Part shown: positions 47,845 through 56,340 of the stretch, in pieces
Layout: each line of letters starts with the position of its first letter
How positions within the stretch are numbered: position 1 is the first letter of the stretch
Made by a program: the position numbers and the translations under genes
Notes under the pieces: generated by a model
The model's database searches: none
Told to the model about the DNA's origin: nothing
What the model saw: only the letters and a program-made list of their open reading frames with translations
Assembly (NCBI RefSeq): GCF_017352135.1
Contig: NZ_CP071454.1
Span: 3,497,001 to 3,561,000, forward strand
Length of the DNA stretch: 64,000 nt
Reading direction: 5' to 3'
Origin: Rhizobium lentis
GTDB taxonomy: Bacteria; Pseudomonadota; Alphaproteobacteria; Rhizobiales; Rhizobiaceae

Positions 47845-48608
47845 TGGTCTCCGACAGGCGGCGCCGGATATCGCTCGGCGATTTCCGGCATGAGGCTCTG
47901 TCGGAAACATCATCCACCAACAGCGAATGCCTTGCCCGGGCCCGGGCAGGCGACGGCGGCAATCTCTGGATAACCGCCGAGAGGCAGACCGGCGGTCGCG
48001 GCCGTCGCGGTCGGCTCTGGGTTTCCGAACGCGGCAATCTCTACGCATCTCTTCTGCTGATCGACCCGGCGCCGATGGAGCGCCTCGGCTCCTTGCCGCT
48101 GGCGATTGCCGTTGCCGTGCACCAGGCGATCCGCAACGTCCTGCCGCCGGACGCCGAGCCGCTCGAGGTGAAATGGCCGAACGATATTCTCATCGGTAGA
48201 AAGAAGACCTGCGGCATCCTCGTCGAGGGAGAGGGGTTGCCGGATGGCCGTTACGCGCTGATCGTCGGCATCGGCATCAATGTTTCGGTCATGCCGGACA
48301 ATCCGCTCTATCCCGTCACCTGCCTGCGCCAGCATGCGAGTGCCGCGTCGCCGGAAGAGCTCTTCGCCCATCTCTTCGCCGCAACGGCGGAAGTGCTTGA
48401 AATTTGGGACGACGGCCGCGGCATCGCTGAGATCACGGCGCGCTGGCGGGCGATCGCCTGCGGCATCGGTGAAAGGATCACGGTCAATTTACCGGACCGG
48501 TCGATTTCCGGACAATTCGCCGGGATTGATGATAATGGCTTGTTGATGCTCGATACCGGCGCTGGCAGGATAACGCCCATTGCCGCCGGTGATGTGTTTT
48601 TTGGATAG
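47844..48608 (+). CDS. birA: Biotin--[acetyl-CoA-carboxylase] ligase
   Basis: 254 residues. The ligase core begins almost at once (LSETSSTNSECLARARAG) with biotinoyl-AMP loop AERQTGGRGRRGR and LEVKWPNDILIGRKKTCGILVEG. The N-terminal DNA-binding domain of E. coli BirA is missing, so it is a ligase only and not a repressor. Coupled to nuoN by a one-base overlap. Confidence 0.95.
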   Translation: MVSDRRRRISLGDFRHEALSETSSTNSECLARARAGDGGNLWITAERQTGGRGRRGRLWVSERGNLYASLLLIDPAPMERLGSLPLAIAVAVHQAIRNVLPPDAEPLEVKWPNDILIGRKKTCGILVEGEGLPDGRYALIVGIGINVSVMPDNPLYPVTCLRQHASAASPEELFAHLFAATAEVLEIWDDGRGIAEITARWRAIACGIGERITVNLPDRSISGQFAGIDDNGLLMLDTGAGRITPIAAGDVFFG

Positions 48609-48625
48609 CGGAAAAAACGAAAATT

Positions 48626-50296
48626 ATGGCGAAACAGGACGAACTGGTATTCCTGCCTTTGGGCGGCGTTGGCGAGATCGGCATGAATCTCGCTCTTTAT
48701 GGGTACGGCCCGTCCGAGCATCGCCAGTGGATCATGGTCGATTGCGGCGTCACCTTTCCCGGGCCCGATCTGCCGGGTGTCGATCTGGTGCTGCCCGATA
48801 TCCGCTTCCTCGCCAATGAGCGCAAGAACCTCAAGGCGATCATCATCACCCATGCGCATGAGGATCATTATGGCGCTCTCGCCGATCTCTGGCCCGGCCT
48901 CAACGTGCCGGTCTATGCCTCGGCCTTCACATCCGGTCTGCTCGAAGCCAAGCGCAATTTCGAGAAGGCGACGATTGGCGAAGTGCCGGTGACGCCGTTC
49001 AAGGCCGGCGACAGGATCAATGTCGGCCCCTTCAGCATCGAAGGCGTGGCCGTCAACCACTCGATCCCCGAGCCGATGTCGCTGATGATCCGCACACCCG
49101 CCGGCAATGTCATTCATACCGGCGATTGGAAGATCGACCACGAGCCCTCGCTCGGCCCCCTGACCGACGAAACGCGCTTCCGTCAGCTCGGCGATGAGGG
49201 CGTGCTGGCGCTGATGTGCGATTCCACCAATGCCCTGCGTGACGGTGTTTCGCCCTCCGAGAAGGATGTGTCGGAAAGCCTGCGCAAGATCATCGAGGAC
49301 GCCGAGGGACGGGTGGCGATCACCACCTTCTCGTCGAATGTCGGTCGTATTCGCACCGTTGCCGAGGCTGCCGAGGCGGCGGGCCGCGAGGTTCTGCTGC
49401 TCGGTAGTTCGTTGAAGCGCGTCGTCGACGTCGCCCGCGATATCGGCCTGATGGAAGGCGTGAAGCCTTTCATCTCCGAGGAGGAATACGGCTATATCCC
49501 GCGCGACAAGGTCGTCGTCATCCTGACCGGGAGCCAGGGCGAGGCGCGGGCCGCCCTTGCCAAGCTTTCCCGCGACGAGATGCGCAACGTGGCCTTTGCC
49601 GCCGGCGATATCGTCGTGTTTTCCTCGCGCCCCATTCCCGGCAACGAGAAGGCGATCCAGGACATCAAGAACGGCCTCGTCGAGCAGGGTGTGCATATCA
49701 TCACCGATACCGAGGCGCTGGTCCACGTGTCCGGCCATCCGCGCCGCAATGAGTTGCAGCGGATGTACGAATGGACGCGGCCGAAGATTGTGGTGCCGGT
49801 GCATGGCGAGGCGACACATCTGACGGCGCACAAGGAGCTTGCCGAGCAATCCGGCATCGCGGTCGTGCCGCGCGTGCGCAATGGCGATATTCTGCGGTTG
49901 GCTCCCGGTCCCGTCGAGGTGATCGGTGAGGCGCCGCACGGCCGCATCTACAAGGACGGCGCGCTGATTGGCGATTTCGACGAGATGGGGATCGGCGAGC
50001 GCAAGAAGCTCTCTTATGTCGGCCACGTCGCGGTCAACGTCGTGCTCGACGCCCGTTATGATATCGTCGGTGATCCCGATCTGGTTTCGATCGGCCTGCC
50101 GGTCTATGACGACGAGGGCGAGGAGATGGAAGATACGCTTTTCGACGCGGCGATCAGCGCCATCGAGAGCATTCCGCGCGCCCGCCGCAAGGATATCGAC
50201 ATGGTCCAGGAGGCGGTGCGCCGCGCCATCCGCGCAGCCGCGAACCAGACCTGGGGCAAGAAGCCCCTCGTCACCGCCTTCGTCACCAAGGTCTGA
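48626..50296 (+). CDS. rnj: Ribonuclease J
   Basis: 556 residues of the metallo-beta-lactamase/beta-CASP family: metal ligands in THAHEDHYGALADLW, HTGDWKIDH and CDSTNA; the beta-CASP HVSGHPRRNELQ and the C-terminal RNase J segment. It acts as 5'-3' exo- and endonuclease in RNA maturation, including rRNA ends in rhizobia. 17 bp after birA and in the same likely transcript. Confidence 0.96.
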   Translation: MAKQDELVFLPLGGVGEIGMNLALYGYGPSEHRQWIMVDCGVTFPGPDLPGVDLVLPDIRFLANERKNLKAIIITHAHEDHYGALADLWPGLNVPVYASAFTSGLLEAKRNFEKATIGEVPVTPFKAGDRINVGPFSIEGVAVNHSIPEPMSLMIRTPAGNVIHTGDWKIDHEPSLGPLTDETRFRQLGDEGVLALMCDSTNALRDGVSPSEKDVSESLRKIIEDAEGRVAITTFSSNVGRIRTVAEAAEAAGREVLLLGSSLKRVVDVARDIGLMEGVKPFISEEEYGYIPRDKVVVILTGSQGEARAALAKLSRDEMRNVAFAAGDIVVFSSRPIPGNEKAIQDIKNGLVEQGVHIITDTEALVHVSGHPRRNELQRMYEWTRPKIVVPVHGEATHLTAHKELAEQSGIAVVPRVRNGDILRLAPGPVEVIGEAPHGRIYKDGALIGDFDEMGIGERKKLSYVGHVAVNVVLDARYDIVGDPDLVSIGLPVYDDEGEEMEDTLFDAAISAIESIPRARRKDIDMVQEAVRRAIRAAANQTWGKKPLVTAFVTKV

Positions 50297-50297
50297 C

Positions 50298-50702
50298 ATG
50301 CTCGGCCGGGTGAACCATATCGCTATCGCCGTTCCCGATCTCACGGCAGCGGCCGCGGCCTACCGAGACAGACTAGGGGCCACGGTCTCGCAGCCGCAAG
50401 CTCTGCCGGAGCACGGCGTCACTGTCGTCTTCGTCGAATTGCCGAACACCAAGGTGGAGTTGCTGCAGCCGCTCGGTGAGAATTCGCCGATCGCCGCCTT
50501 CCTCGACAAGAACCCGTCCGGCGGCATGCACCATATCTGCTATGAGGTGGACGACATCCTTTTCGCCCGCGACCGGTTGGTCGAAACCGGCGCGCGGGTA
50601 CTCGGCGACGGCCAGCCGAAGACCGGTGCGCATGGCAAGCCGGTGCTGTTTCTGCATCCCAAGGATTTCTTCGGCACGCTGATCGAACTCGAACAGGCCT
50701 GA
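50298..50702 (+). CDS. mce: Methylmalonyl-CoA epimerase
   Basis: 134 residues, VOC fold with metal ligands: His in MLGRVNHIAIAVPDL, Glu in LPNTKVELLQPLG, His in SGGMHHICYEVDDI and Glu in GTLIELEQA. It interconverts (R)- and (S)-methylmalonyl-CoA in propionyl-CoA degradation. The ATG is 1 bp after the rnj stop. Confidence 0.94.
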   Translation: MLGRVNHIAIAVPDLTAAAAAYRDRLGATVSQPQALPEHGVTVVFVELPNTKVELLQPLGENSPIAAFLDKNPSGGMHHICYEVDDILFARDRLVETGARVLGDGQPKTGAHGKPVLFLHPKDFFGTLIELEQA

Positions 50703-50842
50703 GGGCGCTGCGGCAGAGTGACCCGAAGGCGGCGAAACGCTCCCTTGGCTTTGAGTTCGTCGTCATTCCGCCGTATAAGGTCGCCATTCAAACGGCAGGG
50801 CGTCCGAAGGCTCCTGTCGGCACGACACCACCGGGAACTACA

Positions 50843-51118
50843 ATGCTCCAGATCTTTCTCCAGGGATTTGCCGTCTACTTCATCATCTGGTGGATGACGC
50901 TTTTCGCCGTTCTGCCGATCGGCTTGCGCACGCAGGCGGAAGATAACGACATCGTGCTCGGCACCGTTCCGAGTGCGCCAACCCGGTTTCGCGCCCTCTT
51001 CGTCTTTTCGCTGACGACGCTGATTTCGGCCGTGATCTACGGCTTTTGGTATGTGTGCGACACCTATTTCGGCTGGGGCTTCGATGCCCTTCCACAATTA
51101 GGGCCTAGCTTCTATTGA
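50843..51118 (+). CDS. DUF1467 family membrane protein
   Basis: 91 residues with two membrane helices (FAVYFIIWWMTLFAVLPIGLR and ALFVFSLTTLISAVIYGFWY). The WWMTLFAVLPIG segment is the DUF1467 hallmark. It is conserved in alphaproteobacteria between mce and proS; function unknown. Confidence 0.9.
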   Translation: MLQIFLQGFAVYFIIWWMTLFAVLPIGLRTQAEDNDIVLGTVPSAPTRFRALFVFSLTTLISAVIYGFWYVCDTYFGWGFDALPQLGPSFY

Positions 51119-51280
51119 GTGGTAGCTTTTGCTCAAACTTTGAGCAGATGTAAATCCGGCCCGTCGGCTTCTTTCATCCGGCTGTCATGTTCTTACGGCA
51201 AAGAGCTGCCGTAACGGAATGAGCGATCATTTCCTTTACGGAAGCCATCCGGTCGTTGGAAGACGAGGGAGCCGAAAAGC

Positions 51281-51425
51281 CAAAAAAAAACAAGGCTAAA
51301 AGCCTTGTTTTAAGTATCGCGTGATCTGTAACCGTTGCCGGGGCTGCGACGAGCGCGCCTAAGATCTGATCCTCCCAAGACTTGACCGCGAATACGGCAG
51401 GAATTTAGCTTCCTGCCTGTTTTGT
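51281..51425 (-). ncRNA. Probable trans-acting sRNA, alpha-r9 (Smr9C) type
   Basis: On the reverse strand a promoter-like pair, ATGACA (51460-51455) and TAGCTT (51437-51432) with a 17-bp spacer, is followed by a first hairpin GGCAGGAA-GCTAAA-TTCCTGCC (51417-51396). About 90 nt on comes an intrinsic terminator ACAAGGCT/AGCCTTGT with nine T residues. The length of ~145 nt and the location antisense between DUF1467 and proS match what I recall of Smr9C in Sinorhizobium meliloti. The family match is from memory of context, not an alignment. Confidence 0.6.
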
Positions 51426-51504
51426 GAGCTAAAGCTAGCTCAAAGATTGGGCTTTGTCATTAGCTTTTTTTGCATTTTTGCTACACTCTAGCAAAATTTT
51501 TCTG

Positions 51505-51534
51505 TTGACAAGATTTTCGTTCAAGTCCTTATAA
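51505..51534 (+). promoter_or_regulatory. Promoter of proS
   Basis: TTGACA (51505-51510) and TTATAA (51529-51534) with an 18-bp spacer, pointing to proS at 51709. A perfect 8-bp inverted repeat (51476-51496) lies just upstream of the -35. Confidence 0.65.
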
Positions 51535-51708
51535 ACACGCGTTTTTTCACGCCCTTTTATTGTGCGGACGCGAACATGCGTATCCGGGAAGTGGCCGACG
51601 CCAGTTGCGGGTTTCCTTCCTGCCGCGAAGCGGCTATGAACGCTCCCATATCGATGATTGCCTTCGATTCCGCCGGCCGGCGGGATCTCAACTGCTCCGG
51701 AATCCGCC

Positions 51709-53031
51709 ATGCGTCTGTCCCGCTTCTTCATGCCCATCCTCAAGGAAAACCCCAAGGAGGCGGAAATCGTCTCCCACCGGCTGATGCTGCGCGCCGGCAT
51801 GATCCGCCAGCAGTCGCAGGGCATCTATTCCTGGCTGCCGCTCGGCAAGAAGGTGTTGGATAAGGTCAACACCATTATCCGTGAGGAGCAGAACCGCGCC
51901 GGCGCCATCGAGCTCTCGATGCCGACGCTGCAGTCGGCCGAACTCTGGCAGGAAAGCGGCCGCTACGATGCTTACGGCAAGGAGATGCTGCGCATCAAGG
52001 ACCGCCAGGACCGGCCGATGCTCTACGGTCCGACGAACGAGGAGATGGTGACGGATATTTTCCGTTCATCGGTCAAATCCTATAAGGACCTGCCGCTCAA
52101 TCTCTATCACATCCAGCTGAAGTTCCGCGACGAGATCCGCCCGCGCTTCGGCACCATGCGCTCGCGCGAATTCATGATGAAGGATGCCTATTCCTTCGAT
52201 CTGACGCGCGAAGGGGCGGAGCATTCATACAACAAGATGTTCGCCGCCTATCTCAGAACCTTCGACCGGCTCGGCCTGCGCGCCATCCCGATGCGCGCCG
52301 ATACCGGTCCCATTGGCGGCAATCTCAGCCATGAATTCATCATCCTCGCCGATACCGGCGAATCCGAGGTTTTCTGCCACAAGGATTTCGTCGGCTTCGA
52401 CATCCCGGGCGCGAACACCGATTTCGACAGCGTCGAGGGCCTGAAGGCGATCTTCGACAAGTGGACCTCGCTTTATGCGGCTACTTCGGAAATGCACGAC
52501 GAGGCGGCCTTCAACGCCGTTCCCGAAGGCGACCGGCTTTCGGCGCGTGGTATCGAAGTTGGCCACATCTTCTATTTCGGCACGAAATATTCCGAACCAA
52601 TGGGCGCGAAAGTGCAGGGGCCCGATGGCAAGGAACACTTCGTTCATATGGGTTCCTACGGTATCGGCCCGACACGCCTTGTTCCCGCCATCATCGAAGC
52701 ATCGCATGATGAGAACGGAATCATCTGGCCGGCGTCGGTTGCACCTTTCGATGTCGTCGTCATCAACATGAAGGCGGGCGATGAGGCCTGCGACGACACC
52801 TGCGAGCTGATCTACGCCGCGCTGACCAAGGCCGGCAAGGATGTGCTCTACGACGATACCGACGATCGGGCCGGCACGAAGTTCGCGACCGCCGACCTGA
52901 TCGGCGTACCCGTCCAGATCATCGCCGGTCCGCGCGCGGTCGCGAACGGCGAGATCGAAGTGAAGGACCGCAAGACCGGCGCCCGCGAAACGATGACCAT
53001 CGAAGCGGCGATCAACAGGTTCGTGGCTTAA
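51709..53031 (+). CDS. proS: Prolyl-tRNA synthetase (short alphaproteobacterial type)
   Basis: 440 residues. Class II motifs: [46 protein letters not shown] and [12 protein letters not shown]; anticodon-binding domain from ~350 ([14 protein letters not shown]). The ~180-residue editing insertion of E. coli ProRS is missing, the normal state in alphaproteobacteria. The frame is open from 51658, but [15 protein letters not shown] is the family start. Confidence 0.97.
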   Translation: MRLSRFFMPILKENPKEAEIVSHRLMLRAGMIRQQSQGIYSWLPLGKKVLDKVNTIIREEQNRAGAIELSMPTLQSAELWQESGRYDAYGKEMLRIKDRQDRPMLYGPTNEEMVTDIFRSSVKSYKDLPLNLYHIQLKFRDEIRPRFGTMRSREFMMKDAYSFDLTREGAEHSYNKMFAAYLRTFDRLGLRAIPMRADTGPIGGNLSHEFIILADTGESEVFCHKDFVGFDIPGANTDFDSVEGLKAIFDKWTSLYAATSEMHDEAAFNAVPEGDRLSARGIEVGHIFYFGTKYSEPMGAKVQGPDGKEHFVHMGSYGIGPTRLVPAIIEASHDENGIIWPASVAPFDVVVINMKAGDEACDDTCELIYAALTKAGKDVLYDDTDDRAGTKFATADLIGVPVQIIAGPRAVANGEIEVKDRKTGARETMTIEAAINRFVA

Positions 53032-53046
53032 GGAAACGGAGGCGAA

Positions 53047-54351
53047 ATGGCAGAGGCAGCAGTGGACCGGAGTTCTACATCCGGCTTGGGTCCGGCTGGC
53101 AGGCCATTTTCCACCTTCGAACGCCTCGTGGCGTGGCGTTATCTGCGCGCCCGCCGCAAGGAAGCCTTCATATCGGTGATCGCCGGCTTCTCCTTCGTCG
53201 GCATCATGCTCGGCGTCGCGACGCTGATCATCGTCATGGCGGTCATGAATGGCTTCCGCACCGAGCTTGTCTCGCGCATCCTCGGCATCAACGGCCATAT
53301 GATCGTCCAGCCGGTCGACGGCCCCTTCATCGATTATCCCGACCTCGCGAGCAAGCTCGCCGCCGTACCCGGTGTCAAGATGGCGCTGCCCTTGGTGGAG
53401 GGCCAGGTGCTTGCCTCGGCTCAGGCTGGCGGCAGCACCGGCGCTTTGGTGCGCGGCGCCCGCGCCGAGGATCTGACCACGCTCAAGACAATCTCCGGGA
53501 ACATCAAATCCGGCGACTTGGTGGGCTATGCCTCCGGCGAAGGTGTGCTGATCGGCACCCGCATGGCCGACCAGCTCGGTCTGCGTGTCGGCGACCTCAT
53601 TACGCTGACGTCGCCGGATGGAGACATCACGCCGATGGGCGTCAGCCCGCGCGTCAAGTCCTACAAGATCTCCGGCCTGTTCGAGATCGGCATGTCGGAA
53701 TACGACTCCTCGATCATTTTCATGCCGCTCGAGGAAGCGCAGCTCTATTTCAATGCCGAGGGGCTGGTGCAATCGATCGAGCTCTTCGTCGACAATCCCG
53801 ACGATATCGATGCTCTGAGGCCCAAGGTGGAGGAGGCGGCTGGCCGCCAGATCGCTATCACCGACTGGCGCCAGCGCAACCAGACCTTCTTTTCGGCGCT
53901 GCAGGTCGAGCGCAACGTCATGTTCATGATCCTGACGCTGATCGTGCTTGTCGCGGCGCTGAACATCATTTCTGGCCTCATCATGCTGGTGAAGGACAAG
54001 GGCAGCGATATCGCCATCCTGCGCACCATGGGCGCCAGCGCCGGCGCGATCATGCGCATCTTCTTCATGACCGGGGCGGCGATCGGCATCGTCGGCACCG
54101 TTGCCGGCGTTCTTCTCGGCGTTCTCGTCTGCGTTAACATCGAATCTGTCCGCCAGTTCTTCTCCTGGATATCGGGCACCGTCCTCTTCAATCCGCAGGT
54201 CTATTTCCTCAGCCAATTGCCGGCCGAAATGGATCTCAGCGAAACGATCTCGATCGTCGTCATGGCGCTGACGCTCTCCTTCATTGCGACCATTTTCCCC
54301 GCCTGGCGTGCCTCAAAGCTCGATCCGGTGCAGGCCCTGCGCTACGAATAA
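53047..54351 (+). CDS. lolC: Lipoprotein-releasing ABC transporter permease LolC/E
   Basis: 434 residues: an N-terminal helix ([23 protein letters not shown]) with VMNGFRTEL, a periplasmic MacB-like domain, and three C-terminal helices ([44 protein letters not shown]). It works with LolD to pull lipoproteins off the inner membrane. Only one permease gene is seen, so it probably forms a homodimer. lolD follows 14 bp later. Confidence 0.94.
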   Translation: MAEAAVDRSSTSGLGPAGRPFSTFERLVAWRYLRARRKEAFISVIAGFSFVGIMLGVATLIIVMAVMNGFRTELVSRILGINGHMIVQPVDGPFIDYPDLASKLAAVPGVKMALPLVEGQVLASAQAGGSTGALVRGARAEDLTTLKTISGNIKSGDLVGYASGEGVLIGTRMADQLGLRVGDLITLTSPDGDITPMGVSPRVKSYKISGLFEIGMSEYDSSIIFMPLEEAQLYFNAEGLVQSIELFVDNPDDIDALRPKVEEAAGRQIAITDWRQRNQTFFSALQVERNVMFMILTLIVLVAALNIISGLIMLVKDKGSDIAILRTMGASAGAIMRIFFMTGAAIGIVGTVAGVLLGVLVCVNIESVRQFFSWISGTVLFNPQVYFLSQLPAEMDLSETISIVVMALTLSFIATIFPAWRASKLDPVQALRYE

Positions 54352-54365
54352 GGAATGCCGCCTTC

Positions 54366-55049
54366 ATGCAACGCAACGTCGTTCTCAAGCTTACCGGCGT
54401 CGAGCGCCATTACGGGCAGGGCGATACGCTGCTCCCGATCCTGAAGGGCGCGGATTTTTCGATATCGAAAGGCGAAATCGTCGCGCTTGTCGCCCCCTCC
54501 GGCACCGGCAAGTCGACATTGCTGCATGTCGCCGGCCTGCTGGAGCATCCGGACGGTGGCGAAGTCACCATCAACGGGCGTGCCTGTGACGGCCTGAGCG
54601 ACGATAAACGCACCGCGATCCGCCGCAGCGAAATCGGCTTCGTCTACCAGTTTCACCACCTGCTGCCGGAATTCTCGGCGCTTGAAAACATCATGATGCC
54701 GCAACTGATTGCCGGGCTTTCCTGGAAGGAAGCCGGAGAGCGGGCCGGCCAGCTTCTCGATTATATGCGCATCGGCCATCGCGGCGCCCATCGCCCGGGC
54801 GAGCTTTCCGGCGGCGAGCAGCAGCGCGTTGCGATCGCCCGCGCCGTCGCCAATGCGCCGGCCCTGCTTCTCGCCGACGAGCCGACCGGCAATCTCGACC
54901 CGGAAACGGCAAGCTACGTCTTCGACGCGCTGGAGGCGCTGGTGCGCCAGTCCGGCCTTGCCGCCCTCATCGCTACCCACAATCACGAACTCGCCCGCCG
55001 CATGGATCGGCGCGTGACGATCTCAGATGGCAAGGTCGTCGATTTCTGA
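54366..55049 (+). CDS. lolD: Lipoprotein-releasing ABC transporter ATP-binding protein
   Basis: 227 residues: Walker [14 protein letters not shown]-loop [17 protein letters not shown], signature [14 protein letters not shown], Walker [13 protein letters not shown] and the His switch ATHNHELA. Residue Ser-Gly-Thr replaces the commoner SGS in Walker A. It powers LolC/E. Confidence 0.96.
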   Translation: MQRNVVLKLTGVERHYGQGDTLLPILKGADFSISKGEIVALVAPSGTGKSTLLHVAGLLEHPDGGEVTINGRACDGLSDDKRTAIRRSEIGFVYQFHHLLPEFSALENIMMPQLIAGLSWKEAGERAGQLLDYMRIGHRGAHRPGELSGGEQQRVAIARAVANAPALLLADEPTGNLDPETASYVFDALEALVRQSGLAALIATHNHELARRMDRRVTISDGKVVDF

Positions 55050-55110
55050 CGGTCAACAAATTTCCGGTAGTGCCTATGGCTGCTCCTCAACTTAACCTGC
55101 CTTGTGGCTT

Positions 55111-55287
55111 GCCCCTCACCCTAACCCTTACCGGGGGTCGAGCCACTGGTCTCGATCCGTCTTGTAGACCCCGTAAACGGGGCGAGGGGACGTGCCTTGC
55201 GAGAGGTACGCGAGTAACGGAGAGGTCGCGGCTATCACCCTTCGCCCCGTTTGCGAGGAGAAGGTGGCGGCAGCCGGATGAGGGCTG
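55111..55287. repeat. Rhizobium-type intergenic palindromic repeat (RIME-like)
   Basis: A ~177-bp GC-rich block begins GCCCCTCACCCTAACC and ends GCCGGATGAGGGC, with internal stems CCCCG-TAAA-CGGGG (55169-55182) and CCTTCGCCCCGTTTGCG. These start, end and core words recur between genes in Rhizobium genomes as intergenic mosaic elements. It lies after lolD in the 308-bp gap 55050-55357; nothing else is seen there. Confidence 0.65.
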
Positions 55288-55357
55288 ATCTCGCCGACTT
55301 ACTCTCGCACATTGTGCACCCAATCCACGTTATTTACCGGAAGGCAGCGCCCTGCGA

Positions 55358-55822
55358 TCAGGGGATGATCAACCCGCCGCGATAGTCGAGCATATAGGCC
55401 TTCCGGCCGTCGACCATGATGCATTCGTGGCCGCTGAACCGGTTGCAGTCGCCGTCGCTGCGGTCGATGTAGCGGCCGAACGGATGATCGAATTCCATTC
55501 CGCCGAGAAACCGGCCCTGCCGATACATGGCTGAAAGCGCAGCCATGATCACCGCTCCGGCTGCTCTACCGTCGATGAGATCGGGCGCAATGACGCAGCC
55601 GAAATAGTTCATCGCCCAGACGGGCTCGTCGGCAAGCCACACGACCTCCTGTCCGGCGAAATCAGTGCCACCGAAATAACTGTCGAGATAACGCCACGCG
55701 CCGCGTTCATAGCCGATATCGTGCGCGCCCGACCGGCAGGGCAGGCGCGGCACGCCGCCGCCGACATAGGTTGCGGCTTTGGCCTCCACGATAAATTCGT
55801 TCAGCGTTGCGCTATCGGGCAT
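55358..55822 (-). CDS. DUF5680 family protein
   Basis: 154 residues, no signal peptide or membrane helix. LNEFIVEAKAATYVGGG, SGAHDIGYERGAWRYLDSYFGG, FAGQEVVWLADEPVWAMNYFG and the MLDYRGGLI end match the DUF5680 layout. Function unknown. A LexA-type box lies 45 bp upstream on the same strand, so damage induction is plausible. AGGAGAG precedes the ATG. Confidence 0.85.
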   Translation of the reverse strand: MPDSATLNEFIVEAKAATYVGGGVPRLPCRSGAHDIGYERGAWRYLDSYFGGTDFAGQEVVWLADEPVWAMNYFGCVIAPDLIDGRAAGAVIMAALSAMYRQGRFLGGMEFDHPFGRYIDRSDGDCNRFSGHECIMVDGRKAYMLDYRGGLIIP

Positions 55823-55866
55823 TTCTCTCTCCTGACTGATCCGGTCGAGATATAGCAGGGTTCCAA

Positions 55867-55881
55867 GAACATAAGAAGAAC
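55867..55881 (-). promoter_or_regulatory. LexA-type SOS box upstream of the DUF5680 gene
   Basis: GAAC-ATAAGAA-GAAC (GTTC-N7-GTTC on the other strand) is the alphaproteobacterial LexA motif. It overlaps a possible -35 (TTCTTA) that has TATATC at 17 bp, pointing at the DUF5680 gene. Confidence 0.6.
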
Positions 55882-56080
55882 AAACGGTGGGGGCGATCGA
55901 CCATTTTTGGGAGCTTGCCCTTCAGGCCGCGTCTCCCGTGAAACAAGAACACAGCAGCATTCTGAGTTGCGATCAGGCGTGTCTTGGCCGACCCGGCGGC
56001 ATCGGAACGCGAGCTCGGCCGATTCGGAACATCATTCCCCCGTGATTTTCGAAACTCAAGAAGGGAGGAAAAGATTCCTG

Positions 56081-56109
56081 TTGACAGCGGAACACAGCTG
56101 GAACAAAGT
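56081..56109 (+). promoter_or_regulatory. Promoter with LexA-type box for the 28-residue peptide
   Basis: TTGACA (56081-56086) is followed by GAAC-ACAGCTG-GAAC (56090-56104), so the box sits between -35 and the expected -10 (56104-56109, poor match). This is the placement of a repressor operator. Confidence 0.6.
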
Positions 56110-56137
56110 GAAAACATAACGAGTAAAGGAGAGCCAG

Positions 56138-56224
56138 ATGACTGACATGATCCGTGATATCGCAGCATTCACCTCCATCGCAATGTTCGTTGCTAGCTTT
56201 TCGCTGATCGTCATCGCGCTCTAA
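56138..56224 (+). CDS. 28-residue single-span membrane peptide, probably SOS-regulated
   Basis: A very short gene. The peptide starts MTDMIRDIAAF, continues as one uninterrupted hydrophobic helix (TSIAMFVASFSLIVIAL) and ends there. A clear ribosome-binding site (AAAGGAGAG) is 7 nt before the ATG, and a LexA-type promoter is upstream. The size, one helix and SOS control recall SidA (29 residues) of Caulobacter, which blocks division through FtsW. I claim an analogy only; no sequence comparison was made. dnaE starts 116 bp downstream. Confidence 0.7.
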   Translation: MTDMIRDIAAFTSIAMFVASFSLIVIAL

Positions 56225-56340
56225 AATTTCAGGGGATCGCATGGCTGCCATGCGGTTCGGACGCGGGACTTCTTCTGGACATCATCGCCCTCTATGCCGA
56301 CAATGCGGCCGATTCATTCGGGTGGTTGGGAAGGCATGTC

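Larger units (their letters stand above)
51119..51708. other. Intergenic region DUF1467 / proS
   Basis: 590 bp. It holds a perfect inverted repeat TTACGGCA-aagagc-TGCCGTAA (51193-51214), a probable reverse-strand sRNA (51281-51425), a second perfect inverted repeat TTTTGCTA-CACTC-TAGCAAAA (51476-51496) and the proS promoter (51505-51534). The sequence just upstream of proS is AT-rich to ~51560. No protein gene is seen. Confidence 0.6.
55823..56137. other. Divergent intergenic region with two SOS boxes
   Basis: 315 bp between the leftward DUF5680 gene and the rightward 28-codon gene. Boxes lie at 55867 and 56090. Between them I see no gene; a 70-codon open frame at 55907-56119 has no family look or ribosome-binding site. 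Confidence 0.6.
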
